From Trachythela sp. YZ-2020 (lineage: Eukaryota; Cnidaria; Anthozoa; Malacalcyonacea; Clavulariidae): a DNA stretch of 64,000 nucleotides. A program made the position numbers and the translations under genes. Position 1 is the first letter of the stretch, and every line of letters begins with the position of its first letter. The stretch is taken from contig JADLSH010000379.1 of the NCBI GenBank assembly GCA_016169945.1, positions 1,888,001 through 1,952,000 of the forward strand. Reading direction: 5' to 3'. Below are positions 21,180-34,172 of this stretch, one piece after another. The notes beneath the pieces are model-generated. The model was not told the origin of the DNA and did not search any database. It saw only the letters and a list, made by a program, of their open reading frames with translations.

Positions 21180-24145
21180 ATGCTCCTTCGAACTGTATTC
21201 ATATTAACGGTGGCCCCAAAATTATGTCAAAACTGCCTTCGTTTCTTGTAACCAATGCATGTCACGTAACCAATAAAGTCGACGAACTTGCCAGTGTCAT
21301 TGAACTAAATAACGCTGATATCACTATTGTAACGGAATCCTGGTTATCAGACTGTATTCCCTCGTCGGTGGTAGATATTGGAAAATCCTTTAATATATAT
21401 CGCAAAGACAGACCTACTCCAGGGGGTGGTATTTTAGCCTACGTACATAACTCTATACCTACCAAAAGACTCTGCCATCTTGAGACAAATGATATGGAAG
21501 TGCTATGGCTTATACACAACCCAACCAGAATGCGAAGACCTTATAGCTGCATAGTAACTGCTGGAATATACTTTCCCCCGAGCAAGTCAGCAAATGAAGC
21601 TAAAGAATTCACCGAATATATAACTAAATGTCTTGACTCCATACTCAAGGAAAGACCATCAGCGGCTATAGTAGTTACAGGGGACTTTAATCACCTGAAC
21701 CCAAGTCAAATCTGCCAAAGATTCAATCTACGAAAGACAGTTCTTGCCCTACCCGTGGCTCAAATACTCTGGATCAACTCCTTACGAATATGTCCAAACT
21801 TTACAATAAAGTACAACATCTTCCTCCTTTGGGCCGATCTGACCACCAATGTGTCCTTATTACACCATTAAACCAGGAAAATCAAAGCAAGGCAACAACA
21901 AGATCCGTGAGAAATTTACACCCTGAAAATATAAGAGCGCTGGGTCTCGCGCTCAATCTGGAAAACTGGGAGGATGTCTATGATGCAAATGATGTGGATG
22001 ATAAGGTACAATGTTTTAATGAAATCATCGGAAACATGTTGGACACCTACACACCGGCAAGGTGTACGTATGCACCCAAACGATAAAGAATGGATGACGC
22101 CCTATATAAAGACTCAAATAAGAGCAAGACAAACAGCATTTACTAAAGGAGACAAATATGAATATAGGAAACTTTGTGCTAAAGTTGCTAATCTAATTAC
22201 GAACGCTAAACAAAGGTATTATGAGAATAAAGCAAGCTCTATCCGCTTCTCTAATCCAAGGAAGTGGTTTACATGTATTTACTCATTATGTGGAGCCGGA
22301 AAACAGTCCTCTTTTACACCAACACATACAACGCAAATGGATTTAAAGTCAACGGCGAATAAGTTACTTGATGCATTTATTGCTCCTGGGCCAACCGAGT
22401 TCCAAATTCCTTGGCAGCCAGGGTCGCAGAGGTAGAAATTATAGACCACGAACCGCCACTACCAAGCATCGGACAAGTAAAGACAATATTAAAATTTTTA
22501 AATCCCAAGAAGGCAACCGGTGTTGACGGTGTACCTGCATGGGTACTAAAGCGTTTCCATGAAGAACTAGCCCCAGTATCCACGAAATTATCTGCGCTAG
22601 TATCCTCCAATGTAAATACCCAAGCCCTTATAAACATGCTCTGATTAGCCCTGTTCCGAAGGTAAACAATCCTGAGGATTTAAGTACTGACTTCAGGCAG
22701 ATCTCAATCCTACCGCAAGTCGCAAAGTCTTGGAGAAGGTACAATTAAAGCTAAACCAAGCTGATCTTAAAATTAAAACCAACCAGCACGCGTTTACGAG
22801 GGGTAGATCAACAGTTAGCGCTTTGACAAGCATGACTCAGGATTGGTATGACGCCACAGATAAAGGCAGCCCACATGATGGTGTACATGCGCTGTTTATA
22901 GATTTCCGGAAAGCGTTCGACCTCGTCGATCATGAGATCCTGCTAACGAAGCTGGGAAGTATGGGGGTTAATAAGTCATTTTGGTTATGGTGTCAGAGTT
23001 TTCTGACCAATCGGACACAGCAAGTTAAATTCTTAAATGCCCTCTCCAGAGTGGAAACAATACCGGCTGGTGTCCCCAAGGGCTGTTATCTCCCTACGCT
23101 ATTTAACATTTATATCAATGACATGGAAGATTGTATTCCAAACGAACTTCCAACAACCATATGTAAGTACGCCGATGATTGTAGCCAATATGAACTTGTC
23201 TCTACTGGATCAAACAGTAAAATGCAAGAAGTAGTGCATCTTTTGGAAGACTGGGCTACCCAAAACAAAATGGAGTTAAATACCGGTAAGACTAAAGATA
23301 TGTGGATAGGATTTACGAGATCAAGCCCAGCCCCCCCAAGTATCAGTATAGGCAACGAAACGATTGAAAGAGTCACAAAATTTAAACTCCTTGGGGTTAC
23401 CATGCAAAACGACCTTAAATGGAAGTCACATGTACAAGATATCGTTAAGAAGGCAAGTAAAAATCTACTTCGTGAGAGTCTGCAGGAAAGCAAATCTCCC
23501 AAGCAATATAGGGCTAACAACCTACTGCACAAAGATAAGACCCATACTGGAATATGCGGCACCAATCTGGGCTGGCTTACCATATTACCTAAAGGAGGAT
23601 ATTGAAAGGGTACAAAATCGCTGTTTAGACATCATTGGCTTATCAAGAAACAAAATTGAATCGCTTGCGTCAAGAAGAAACTATTTAACAAGTAACGAAT
23701 ACAATAACATACTAAATTCAGAAAATCACCCATGTAAAAGACTGATTCGCAGAACTAACGCGCATGAACATAACTTAAGGACAGGTTATAACCCACTACT
23801 GGCACCAATATCATCCACAGATAGACATAAACAATCTTTCATACCTAGAGCTGCCTGGTTGAAATATTTTAATGAACATGGCTAACTAAACAAAACTATT
23901 TGTATACATAGGAATAGCTCCTTTTATTCTAGTAAAATGTACATTATTGTCGATGTAGTTTTTACATATCTTAAACACTATACATAGATAATAGCTCTCC
24001 TCTATTCTAGTAAAATGTACATTATTATCGATGAAGCTTTCACATATCTTAAAAATTGTTGTAAAAATTTTTTAAATACTTTAATTGTAATACCACTGTA
24101 ATTCTTCTGCCAAAGGTGGTAAATAAAAAATATATTATTATATTC
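21180..24145 (+). mobile_element. Decayed APE-type non-LTR retrotransposon
   Basis: Successive frames carry an AP-endonuclease-like domain (DITIVTESWLSD, GGGILAYVHNS, VTGDFNHLNP) at 21224-21871 and a reverse transcriptase (KKATGVDGVPAWVLK, LFIDFRKAFDLVDHE, VPKGC, KYADDCS, FKLLGVTMQNDLKW) at 22411-23885. At least four frame breaks separate the pieces, so it cannot make a complete polyprotein. The 3' UTR has a tandem pair of about 80-bp units (about 23911-24055) and ends in an AT-rich tail. Confidence 0.85.
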
Positions 24146-24445
24146 CTCTTGTCATGATTTTCAAAACTTCGATACATTGCCAAACCCATTCTTGTATTTA
24201 CAGCTATGCTTTACAAAAGTCGCAAAGTTGTCGTAAAATCGATAAACGCAGATTCTCGTTGTTAGTTGTTACACCACAATATTGATACATATTTTTGAAA
24301 ATTTTCATCGCGCAGCTTTTTTGAACCGTCTCAGTAAAGTTTTCACCCCACATCGCTCACGATTTAACGAAAAAAGTTTAAACAAGATAAAAATTAGCGC
24401 AGTGAACGAACTACACAAGTTAATGTTCAATAGTACTTTATAAAT

Positions 24446-24767
24446 ATTCCATTTAAAATCCGTACCCACCCCTATCGAGGACAGGGGTTTTTCTATACCC
24501 CTGAAGAATTCCTGACTTTCAACAGCCCCCCTGAGGAATTTGGTATTTACAACACCTACCCCTGAAGAATTCCTGTCCTACAGCTATTACCCCAGACGAA
24601 ATTGAGTGCTACCCCCTGAAGAATGCAATTTTTTTACTCAACTTCTGAAGAATTCCAAGCCTAAATAGTCACACACCTGAAGAATTCCAAGGCAAACTAG
24701 CCCCTCACGTCTGAAGAATTCCACGGTCCTCGATAGGGGGGGTACGGTTATTAAATGGAATAGCCCA
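24446..24767. repeat. Inverted-end element with CTGAAGAATTCC minisatellite
   Basis: The ends TATTCCATTTAA...CGTACCC and GGGTACGGTTATTAAATGGAATA are inverted copies. The interior holds about eight irregular copies of CTGAAGAATTCC. Confidence 0.6.
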
Positions 24768-25180
24768 ATACTTGCGTGCGCCATAGTATGAACTTTGCTG
24801 TTTTTGGTGTTGGGTTACATTTTGATCATGCGCCAAGTACACGTGGGTGCATATGTTGCAACTGGTGAATTTAGTTATTGTTTTCGGAAGTCAGATACTC
24901 TTTGTTTTTCAACAAGTAATAATTGTCAAAAAATTTGGATCTAAATCGGAGATATTCCAATTATTAACAAACTGTAGGGAGCCACCTTTATTTAGGTGGA
25001 ATAGACTGACCATTCATGGAAATAGGATTTTTCTAAAATTTCACTTTAAAAACGCAAGAAACAGCCATTTTTTACTTTTAATGCTAAATTCGCCCCCCCC
25101 CCCTCTAGCAGCACGAGACCCAATAGCATGACTATACATTTGGCCTCAGCCTGTTAACTCTGTTGAAACGGGCAGTAGGA

Positions 25181-28062
25181 TCATGGATCATGTAGACCAC
25201 CCCGATCCTTCAGTTTACCGATAGGTATTGTACCACTGCGATCTTTTGCTCGTGCTCGGCTACTGTGTTGTGCTGCATACGTCTGATGTTGCATACTTCC
25301 TTGACCATGATATTGGTCTCTTGCTGATCTTTGGCTACTTTGTTTTGTGGAACTTGGATTTTGCTGACTTTGAGAACTGGAATAACCACCCCCAAAAGGT
25401 GGTACATTTATATTCCTTAGGAGATCATGGCGTCTTTGTTGTGTTGCACTGAGGTGTGGGGTGGTATTCAAAGGTTGTGATGATATCTGATAGGCTGACT
25501 GTGAGACATCCTCTTCGGTACCATGATCCTTTCCTTGTGCTGTACCAGACTGTTGAGAGTTATTCCAAACTTGCCACAATTCGGATGAGGGGGGAGAAGT
25601 TGTTGAGGGCATATTTATGTGAGTACCGCGACCTCTTCCCTGTGTTGTACCAGAGTGTTGAGGGATATCACTTTGGGAGATGGGAGAAAAACTAGGTGTG
25701 CTTTGAGAACTGGGTGCTGCTGAGCATGTGTTTGGTGACTGATTCTCATTATATCGTAAGTCATCTCTCCTCTGTGTTGGATTTTCTTTCTTACCACGTC
25801 TTTTACCTGCACTCTGGTGTTCGTTTGCCACGTAATCTTTGGAGCCCGGAGACTGGCGTGCATCTGCTTGTTGAATATGGGTTGCTCCTGGTTTCTCAGT
25901 TTGGATTTCGGCAGCTTTCCCAGGTCTTTTTTTCCCTTGTTTCTTCTTTATTGGTTCGTGTGGGACATTTCCAAAACGGTCGCCTTCCTGTTCGGCACTT
26001 GTGTCTGGTGGTCGCTCTGCTCCATTTGCGATCTCGTTTACGGCTCGGCAAACCCCCATAGGGTTTATGCCAGGGATCGTTTCAATCTCACCTTCAATCA
26101 ATGAATACAAATATTTAATCAAGGCATATTACAAACTATAACACACAAATAGCGGAGGGTTGTATGTTGCAAGTTTAGTGGTCGCGCTTTGGTTAAAAGA
26201 AAGACCACAGGTTAGGGTCAGAGATTGAATGCGGGCTAGGTTCAATATTTTATTGCTTAGAACAACGTAAATATAGCCAAAAACAATGTTCATCATGCCC
26301 TACAGATGATTTAAACTCTCCTAAAAACCCAGAGCGAGCGAAGCAATCGTATATGGAAAACAGCCTTAAACAGAGCCCCCCCCCTCCCCACCACTAGGTA
26401 CGCCAGATAAGTGAGTAATTTCTACGTTTTTCTAATGTGTTCAATTTTAATACCTTCAGAGACTTCGGAGACTGGCGTGCATCTGCCTGTTGTTTAAGGG
26501 TCTTACCTTCAAACAATCGATCAATAAAAATGTTTAATCAAGGAACTTCACAAACTATAAATATAGGCATAAAATATAATGATACCTTTATCTTCTACAA
26601 TATTTTTAATCTCTGCAAGAAGCATTTGGTCAATCTGATCAGGACTCAAAGAAAACACATCAACATCATCATCTCGTTTTTGATGTATTTCTCCTTTTGC
26701 ATTGTTAACATTTTCTTGAACAGATTGATAAGAGCGAATAATTTCTTCATCATTTCCATCCTGAAGCAGACTACGAGCCATGTCTGCGGAACCTTTCATA
26801 CGATTCACAAAAGTTTCTCTCTGTTGTATTTCCTCTTCGATATTTCTCGTTTTACGATCAAAGTTTTGACGTACATCTTCTATCATCGAATTCGTTTTTT
26901 TCTGGAATCTTTCTTGAAGTGTTCCCAACAACTGTTCTTTTCTTTCGTTTATAATACGCTGCGCTTTATCAAAGTTACAATTCAACGATTTACGGTTTTC
27001 TTTAAAAACTTCCGTTTCTTTGTTGCTATCGGCAACGGTTCTTTCTAAGATATCACAATCTGTCTTTAAATCCTTGCGTTTTTTTTCTGCAATTTCTTCA
27101 AGTGGAGAACAAACATGATCTTGTCGGACATGTTTAAAAACCATACAATAAGTACAGACCAATTCTTCGCATGTTTCACAATACAGCTTCAACTTTTTAC
27201 TTGAATGTTTCTTGCAATATGATTTTCCTTTAATCTTTGATCGATTTTCAGGCTTTGATAATTCTTCCATTGACAGGACAACGTGGTCTCGAAATCCAAT
27301 GTATCCATTATGAGACTGTAGACATTTCTCACACATGAACAGTTCGCATGTTACACAACGACCTACAGACGGTTGTTCACAATGCGAGCAAGGTATGCAT
27401 TTATCTTGATGTTGTATAGACAGCACTTCGACCATATTACAAATAAAATGGTTTCTTGTCATTCCTGCCACCCCTTCTATAAAATGAAAATAATGATTTG
27501 TAATTCTTAAGAGGAAAAACACAAACTCACAAAGGAAATCATGACCTTGAAGGACCTTGTATATCTGATACAAAATTCTGCTGATTTACATAAACTTTGA
27601 GTTCATTTTTCTCACCAAATATCATTCATATCATTAAAATTATTGAAGAATACTTATATACAGCATTCGCATCCTTGTTGTATAGATATACACTGACAAC
27701 TCGCTGCTTTTATATATTATACTGTACAACAAGGTCGCTTATGCTGTATATATATTTCATAAACAATTGATATTATATTACTGAAGACCCTCTCTAATGC
27801 CCTGGCTTGTATGAATGTTTTAAATAAATAAATAAATATCTTTACCTTCTTTGTTCAACGTGAACTTGGTACGACACACAGGACAGTTTAATTCATCCTC
27901 GCGTTTTCCGTCCACAAAATTTTCCAAACATTTCTTACAAAATGAATGCAGACACGACAGTGTGCGTGGGTCATCAAATGTCTCCAGGCAAATTGAGCAC
28001 TCGAGTAAGTTGTTTAGATCCTGTCTTTGGTCTTTTAAAGGCATACTGCTAGCTGAGGCCAT
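25181..28062 (-). CDS. TRIM2: RING/B-box/coiled-coil protein with module beta
   Basis: Predicted exons 28062-27846, 27473-26586 and 26091-25181 (phase 1 at both junctions), giving 671 aa. Residues 22-63 form a C3HC4 RING (C22, C25, C37, H39, C42, C45, C60, C63). About residues 95-200 hold two B-boxes (CIPCSHCEQPSVGRCVTC and YCKKH...CETCEELVCTYC), then a coiled coil to about 360. This is the tripartite TRIM layout, so it is a candidate E3 ligase. The terminal exon gives module beta: IETIPGINP, KKKQGKKRPGK, then Gly/Gln/Ser-rich sequence with TTQGRGRGTH and LWQVWNNS, homologous to the JAB-c tail. Intron 2 holds a small copy of part of module beta (26455-26507). The RING is intact, in contrast to TRIM1. 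Confidence 0.75.
26455..26507 (-). other. Partial duplicate of module-beta sequence in TRIM2 intron 2
   Basis: The minus strand reads GTAAGACCCTTAAACAACAG and continues as QADARQSP, matching part of the TRIM2 terminal exon. It is bounded by a TTTGAAG acceptor-like and a GTATTA donor-like site, so it could be a mini-exon, or just a decayed duplicate. Confidence 0.35.
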
Positions 28063-29533
28063 CTTGGATGAAGGTGGTTATGTCTTTTGGAGAAGTGGCA
28101 CTCAAAATGAGTACAAATTTGTTTCAATATAAAGTGATTGATAAATGTTTGATGTGTGAAGCCAGAATTACAGAAAGGCGGAAGTAGAGATCGAAAGGAA
28201 TTGTGGGTGTTAGCTTTGGCTTTGCTGAGAGATTTTTATATATATTTTTCGAGTGAAATATTATATGTATATAATAAATATTATATGTATATAATATTTC
28301 ACTCGAAATATCCATCCACCTAAACCTTCTACATCAATTTCAATCGAGTGAGATGCAGAAAAAAAACATCTTATGATTGTTTAAGGTTTGATTCATGAGT
28401 TCACGGCAGCCAGATATAATATTAAACATGTTTCGGTACTCTGGTTGAAGTAAATGAATGTAATCCCCGACGAAATTACATTCACGACCCAACGCTTCGT
28501 CATGTAGTTTTGATATAGTGTACTTTAGATACTTTATAGTGATCTATCTATCATTAGTATATATTCTAGTATAAATAATGATTTGCTACTCGCTATCTAA
28601 TTGTCGATAGAGCGAGTAGTTAACGAATTTATTTCAATAAATTGTTACGTTTTGAAATACTTTTTCGTGCTGGTTTTCTACTAAACCAATTAGATTGAGT
28701 GATAGTTGTCATCAACTAGAAATCTTGAGCTCATAATCTAATTGTTAAATATTGGGCCCAATACAGGGCTTTTGCCTGTTTTGGCAAAATTAGTTATATG
28801 TACAATTTTTCTAAGTTCACTTCGATGCAAACGAGTAACAAGGCCATATTTATTCATGTAGCTATATAGAAAATAATCTCTTTATCAATGTCTATAATAT
28901 GGTCACATCTTAAAAGCGAAACTAAACACCCCCTTCTGTTTGTCACAATACAGAATTCCGAGTACTGCACGGAAGATTAATGAGTATTTCCAAGTATTAT
29001 GATTGAAAATGTACGAGTAAGTACCACCTGCCGTGTTCCACGAAGACAACGCTGAATTCCAAGTATTGTATATTCAGTATAATATTGTAGACAATAAATT
29101 ATTCCAAGCTAAATGCGCGCGTTTTAAAAGATCTGATTAAACTGAATGTAAATGTTAGCAAGAAATTAGTACAGTTGTTTTACATTAGAATATAATTATA
29201 ATTTTTGGGAGCCTTTTCCCCATTCTAAATAGTAGGTGTATGGAAAAATCTTACATTATACGGTTTGTGTCGTGCATGTAAATGGTAGAATATATTTAGC
29301 AGGACATTAAAGATATTACAGTTATGCTTTTGGCAAGTAATCATGCAGCTTCGACAACATTATAAGTATACAATTAAACATCTGATTAATCTTATAGAAT
29401 ATACATGTAAAAATGTTCTGCTAAATATTATAAACCTACATATGATTAATAACTTGACAATGCAAATAATTGCTCATTCTAAACAGAAGTTTAATCCAGG
29501 TAACTATATTATTACAGCAAAAAGATTTGAACG
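28063..29533. other. TRIM2 upstream and TRIM3 downstream spacer
   Basis: No gene. Contains the palindrome at 28240-28312 and, at about 28960-29110, an inverted copy of the window's first 300 bp. The word AAAAGCGAAACTAAAC near 28912 is IRF-like but about 850 bp upstream of TRIM2. Confidence 0.45.
28240..28370. repeat. Palindromic repeat, family shared with 36020-36140
   Basis: The arms are TTTCGAGTGAAATATTATA and its complement. The adjoining CCACCTAAACCTTCTACATC and TCAATCGAGTGAGATGCAG recur at 36020-36140, which marks both as copies of one element. Confidence 0.6.
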
Positions 29534-32090
29534 TTATTTTTTGTTTTTTTGTTTACCACGACCACGGCCTGATGACTGCTGCTGATTTCGAATATACTCT
29601 CTAACTGTACGTACCAAAGTTCTACAAACATCTTCATCAGCAGTGGATCTCATTTGGACCTCATATCTCTTACCATTCCCAGCACGAACAATCGGCATTT
29701 TACTCGGGAAATTGGCAGGAAAATGTAAGCAGTAACCACCACTTAAACCAAACTGCAGATCTTGAGTAATCGTATTTCTTGACATGTCAGGAGTAATGCC
29801 AGCTCCCTGAAAATACTGGAACAAAAGCTGTAAATTCTGCATTCCTTCATCAGTGGCATACCATTGCTCTATATCTTTTATAGCCTCCTTAACTTGCACT
29901 CTTGGAGCATCTGGAAAAGAAACATATAACACGGTAATGCCAAAATCCTGAATGGGATAATACTATGTCTATGGATTATATAGTTGAAAATAGCAGGACT
30001 GTAAGAGAATCTCACTCCAACACTAACTATCAGGAATTTTTACTATATGCGCACTGTATATTCAGAGTCCTTAGGCATGATTTGGCCCAGCCCATCAAAA
30101 CTCAAATAATTTTGTATTAATATGTCTCTCTTCCACACATTCAGCTTGATAGTGTATACTTTTACGATAAATAGAAGTATATGTAATATTCTTTCAATTT
30201 TATGCAGTGATACCTTTCTCCTTTACAACATCTTTAATCTCTTCAAGAAGCATTGTGTCAATTTTATCAGAACTCCAAGACAGAACAGCATCATTATGTA
30301 AATTTACATCTATTACTACGGCTGCGTTGTTTACTGCATTCTCTTGAACGTACTGATAAGAGCGAATAATTTCCTCATCATTTCCATTCTCAAGCAGACT
30401 TCGAGCCATGTCTGCGGAACCTTTCATACGATTAAGAAAAATTTCTCTTTGGTGTATTTCCTCTTCGATATTTCTCGTTTTTTGGTTAAAGATATGGCGT
30501 GTATCTTCTATCATCGAATTCGTTTTCCTACCGACCTTATCATTTACTTTTGCCAACAACTGTTCTTTTCTTTCGGTTATAAGACACTGCGCCTTATCAA
30601 AGTTACAATTCAACGATTGACAAGCTTCTTTCAAGACTTGCGTTTCTTTTTTACTCTCGGCTACGGTTCTTTCTAAGATTTCACAATTTGTCTTTAAATC
30701 CTTACGCTTACTTTGCGCAGCTTGCTCAAGGGGTGAGAATTTATGTTGTTTGTCATGATCAAAATCCATACAATGTCTGCATATCAATTGATCGCATGTC
30801 TCGCAGTAATATTTCAATTTCTTCTTTGGATGTTGATTACATTTCGAGATGTTCTTAATCTTTGATTGATTCTCGGGCTTTGATAGTTCTTCCATTGTCA
30901 AGATGACGTGATCTTTAAATCCTGGGTAATCGTTGTGAAATTTAAAACATTTCTCACACATAAACAGTTCGCATGTTACACATCGACCTGCAGACGGTTG
31001 TTCACAATGCGAGCAAGGTGTGCATTTGTCTTGATGTTGTATAGACATCACTTCGACCATATTACCAATAAAATGGTTTCTAGTCATCCCTGCCACCCCT
31101 TCTATAAAATAATAATGATAATAATAAGAATAATTTATTAGACAGTGTATACACAGAGTAGCTCTTCACACTTTCTTGCATCTACATTCTCAAACTCATT
31201 AATAATTCCTGAACCAAAAACAAAGAGAACCATAAGCGTGGAAGATGGTTTGAAATCAGAGGAAGAAATTACATAAATTATGTGAACTTTCACGTCGGTT
31301 TTCTCGCGTGTTCGTTTGAGAAGTAAGTTCGAACACTCGTAAGGAGGACTTCCTCCGATTTCTAAACACCTCGAAATTCGTTAAAGTATACTCGGCTTCA
31401 CCTCGTATATTCAACTCTTCTTGGTGTTTAGAAATCGGAGGAAGTCCTCCTACTCGTGTTTGAACTATTACTTAACCTACAATACAGTAAATAATTTGAA
31501 AACTGTATAACTTAATGTAAAATGCTGATATTATAAGAGTATAGAGTATAGGCACGATAATATACTAACAGTAGTTGTAATTGGATCAGGAATTACAAGA
31601 AGTGAATCAAACGCAAACCTGATTAGATTTGTAATACCTTATGCGAAAACCGTAACATTCCAGACTTCATTTTTTATAAGAACTTGCAAAACGTGGAACA
31701 TATTAAATAGTACTTTAATAATACAGCCACTTTAATTTTACTCATATTTGTACTGCCTAATCTCTTAATCTATACTAGGCCGCTCATGCTGTATATATTA
31801 CATATACAATCGACAGTGTAACTAAAGACGTACTCTTGTATAAATAATGTTTCAAATAAAGTAGCATTTTTACCTTCTTTGTTCAACGTGAACTTGGTAC
31901 GACACACAGGACAGTTTAATTCATCCTCACGTTTTCCATCCACAAAATTTTCCAAGCATTTTTTACAAAACGAATGCAGACACGACAGTGTACGTGGGTC
32001 GTCAAATGTCTCCAGGCAAATTGAGCACTCGAGTAAGTTGTTTAGATCCTCTCTTTGGTCTGGTGAAGGCATACTGCTAGCTGAGGCCAT
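29534..32090 (-). CDS. TRIM3: RING/B-box/coiled-coil protein with module alpha
   Basis: Predicted exons 32090-31874, 31098-30214 and 29910-29534 (phase 1 junctions; donors GTAAAA and GTATCA, acceptor TTCCAG), giving 492 aa. The RING is complete (CSICLETFDDPRTLSCLHSF, then CPVC), followed by two B-boxes (CTPCSHCEQPSAGRC and CNQHP...CETCDQLICRHC) and a coiled coil. The terminal exon reads EQWYATDEG, then GGYCLHFPANFPSKMPIVR, then a basic GRGRGKQKNKK end. That is module alpha, shared with JAB-a. All RING and B-box ligands appear present, so this is a candidate active E3. Intron 1 contains a palindromic element. Confidence 0.75.
31320..31462. mobile_element. Palindromic MITE in TRIM3 intron 1
   Basis: The inverted arms GGAGGACTTCCTCCGATTTC and complement lie about 60 bp apart, with the outer parts GTTCGAACACTCGT and ACTCGTGTTTGAAC also pairing. 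Confidence 0.65.
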
Positions 32091-32323
32091 CTTGAGTGAG
32101 TGTGGTTGGTCGTTTAAAGAAAAGGCAATGAAAAATGAGTGTAAATTGGCTTCAAATAAACGGTGATCGATGTATTGAGCCAGAATTGCAGAAAGGCGGA
32201 TATAGATAGAGATCGAAAGGGGTTGTGGGTGCTTATGTATGAAATTTGAGTCAAGTACGACTAAACGTTTTTCGTGGAATTCAAGCAATTTTCTTGGTAT
32301 ATCAGAATATTGTGTTGATGTGT

Positions 32324-32335
32324 AGTTTCACTTCC
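32324..32335 (-). promoter_or_regulatory. ISRE/IRF-like element upstream of TRIM3
   Basis: The minus strand reads GGAAGTGAAACT, a close ISRE match, about 235 bp before the TRIM3 start codon. Confidence 0.4.
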
Positions 32336-32888
32336 GCAAATTGACACCATGCGATATTCATTTCCTGCCAATGTAACATCAAGATTGCGGGATTACACAA
32401 TTCACAAGAGTTAAAATTTGACTGTGGTATGTTGTAATCTCACAAAGGGGATGTCTCATGGCCAGCCACCCCCCCCCCCCCACTCACCCTCAAAGCAATT
32501 TTTGGATACTCTTAATTTCACGATTGTTAGAGATGATACTTAATTAATAGCAAATACTCATGTAATATCCGATTTCCTGCAAGTTTGTTATTTTACCATC
32601 ACGAAAACATTTAAAATTAGAATTACGATTGTTTGAATATTGATTGTAAAAATTACATATTGTGCATTAATTTTCAATTTCAAGATATTTAATGTTATGC
32701 GTAATTATTTGCAACACAATTCTCATCCCTTCTACCCACAATTCCTTTCGATTTCTACATCCGGTTTGGTTCCGCCTTTAACACTTTGTGTATCGAACAT
32801 TTTATCGATAACTTTGCATTTCGGAGCCAGTTTATACTCATTCTCAGTGTCTTCTTCTCTCCAAACGACCAACCCAGCTTCAATCAAG

Positions 32889-34172
32889 ATGGCCTCAGCT
32901 AGCAATATGCCTTTAAAAGACCAAAGACAGGATCTAAACAACTTACTCGAATGCTCAATTTGCCTGGAGACATTTGACGACCCACGTACACTGTCGTGTC
33001 TGCATTCGTTTTGTAAGAAATGCTTGGAAAATTTTGTGGACGGAAAACGCGAGGATGAATTAAACTGTCCTGTGTGTCGTACCAAGTTCACGTTGAACAA
33101 AGGAGGGGTGGCAGGAATGACAAGAAACCATTTTATTTGTAATATGGTCGAAGTGCTGTCTATACAACATCAAGACAAATGCATACCTTGCTCGCATTGT
33201 AAACAACCGTCTGTGAGTCGTTGCGTAACCTGCGAACATTTTATGTGTGAGAAATGTCTACAGTGTCATAATGGCTTCCTTGGATTTCGAGACCACGTTG
33301 TCCTGACACTAGAGGAACTGTCGAAGCCCGAGAATCAATCGAAAATAAAGAAAATCTCGAAATGTAATCAACATCCAAACAAGAAATTGAAATATCACTG
33401 CGAGACATGCGATGAATTGATATGCAGACATTGTATGGAGTTTGATCATGACAAACAACATAAGTTCTTACCCCTTGAACAAGCTGCTCAAAGTAAGCGT
33501 CAGGGTTTAAAGACAAATTGTGAAATCTTGGAAAGAACCGTTAACGAGAGTAGCATAGGCACGCTATTTTTGAAAGAAAATCGTAAATCACTGAATTATA
33601 ACTTTGATAATGGGCAGCGTTTTGTAAACGAAAGAAAAGATCGGTTGTTGGCTAGACTTCAAGAAAGATTGCAGAAGAAAACGAATTCGATGATAGAAGA
33701 TAAACGTCAAGTTCGTGATCGTAAGGCGAGGAATATCGATATGGGAATAAACAGAAAAGAAACTTTGGTGAATCGTATGAAAGCTTCCGCAGACATGGCT
33801 CGTAGTCTGCTTAAAGATGGAAATGATGAAGAGATTGTTCGCTCTTATAAATCCGTTCAAGAAAATGTAAACAACGCAAAAGGTGAAGTACATGAAGACT
33901 TGCATGATGATGTTGATGTTCTACTTTGGAGTTTTGATGATATTGACATAATGCTTCGTGCAGAGATTAAAGATATTGTACAGGAGAAAGGTATCGCTAG
34001 TTTTTATTGCATTGTCAGTAACAACCCCCCACCCACCCCACCCATTAAACCTATCTATAACTATATTATTTATATATTTTAAGATGATACGAGAAGAAGA
34101 CTTGTGTTTGATCCAGCCACAGGAAAACTACGTATATATAGAATATTCGTAATACTTCTGACGACCAGATGA
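32889..34172 (+). CDS. TRIM4: RING/B-box/coiled-coil protein, first intron lost, module gamma
   Basis: Predicted exons 32889-33990 and 34084-34172 (GTATCG donor, TTTAAG acceptor, phase 1), giving 396 aa. RING (CSICLETFDD, CLHSFCKKC, CPVC) and B-boxes run together in one exon: TLNKGGVAGMTRN spans exactly the point where TRIM2 and TRIM3 are split by an intron, so the intron was lost cleanly. The terminal exon begins DDTRRRLVFDPATGKLRI (module gamma), then shortly meets a stop; one frame over, the sequence continues open (RNTSDDQMMQIQ), so the end of the module may be frameshifted by a slip in the TATATATAG tract. The RING and B-box parts are intact. It is on the opposite strand to TRIM1-3. Confidence 0.7.

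Larger units (their letters stand above)
20165..24880. mobile_element. Large inverted-repeat composite element
   Basis: The left arm (about 20255-20660) is matched in inverted orientation by about 24140-24870. For example, GCGCATGATCAAAATGTAAC on the left has its complement at about 24815. The arms enclose a TTAA palindrome (20877-21045) and a decayed LINE (21180-24145). The right arm is itself interrupted by a minisatellite-bearing element (24446-24767). No transposase was recognised. Confidence 0.6.

Noticed and set aside
32732..33100. Antisense ORF over the RING exon (also at 27851-28132 and 31879-32166)
   Set aside because: The repeated MFNVNLVRHTGQFNSSSRF frame is the complement of the conserved RING coding sequence.
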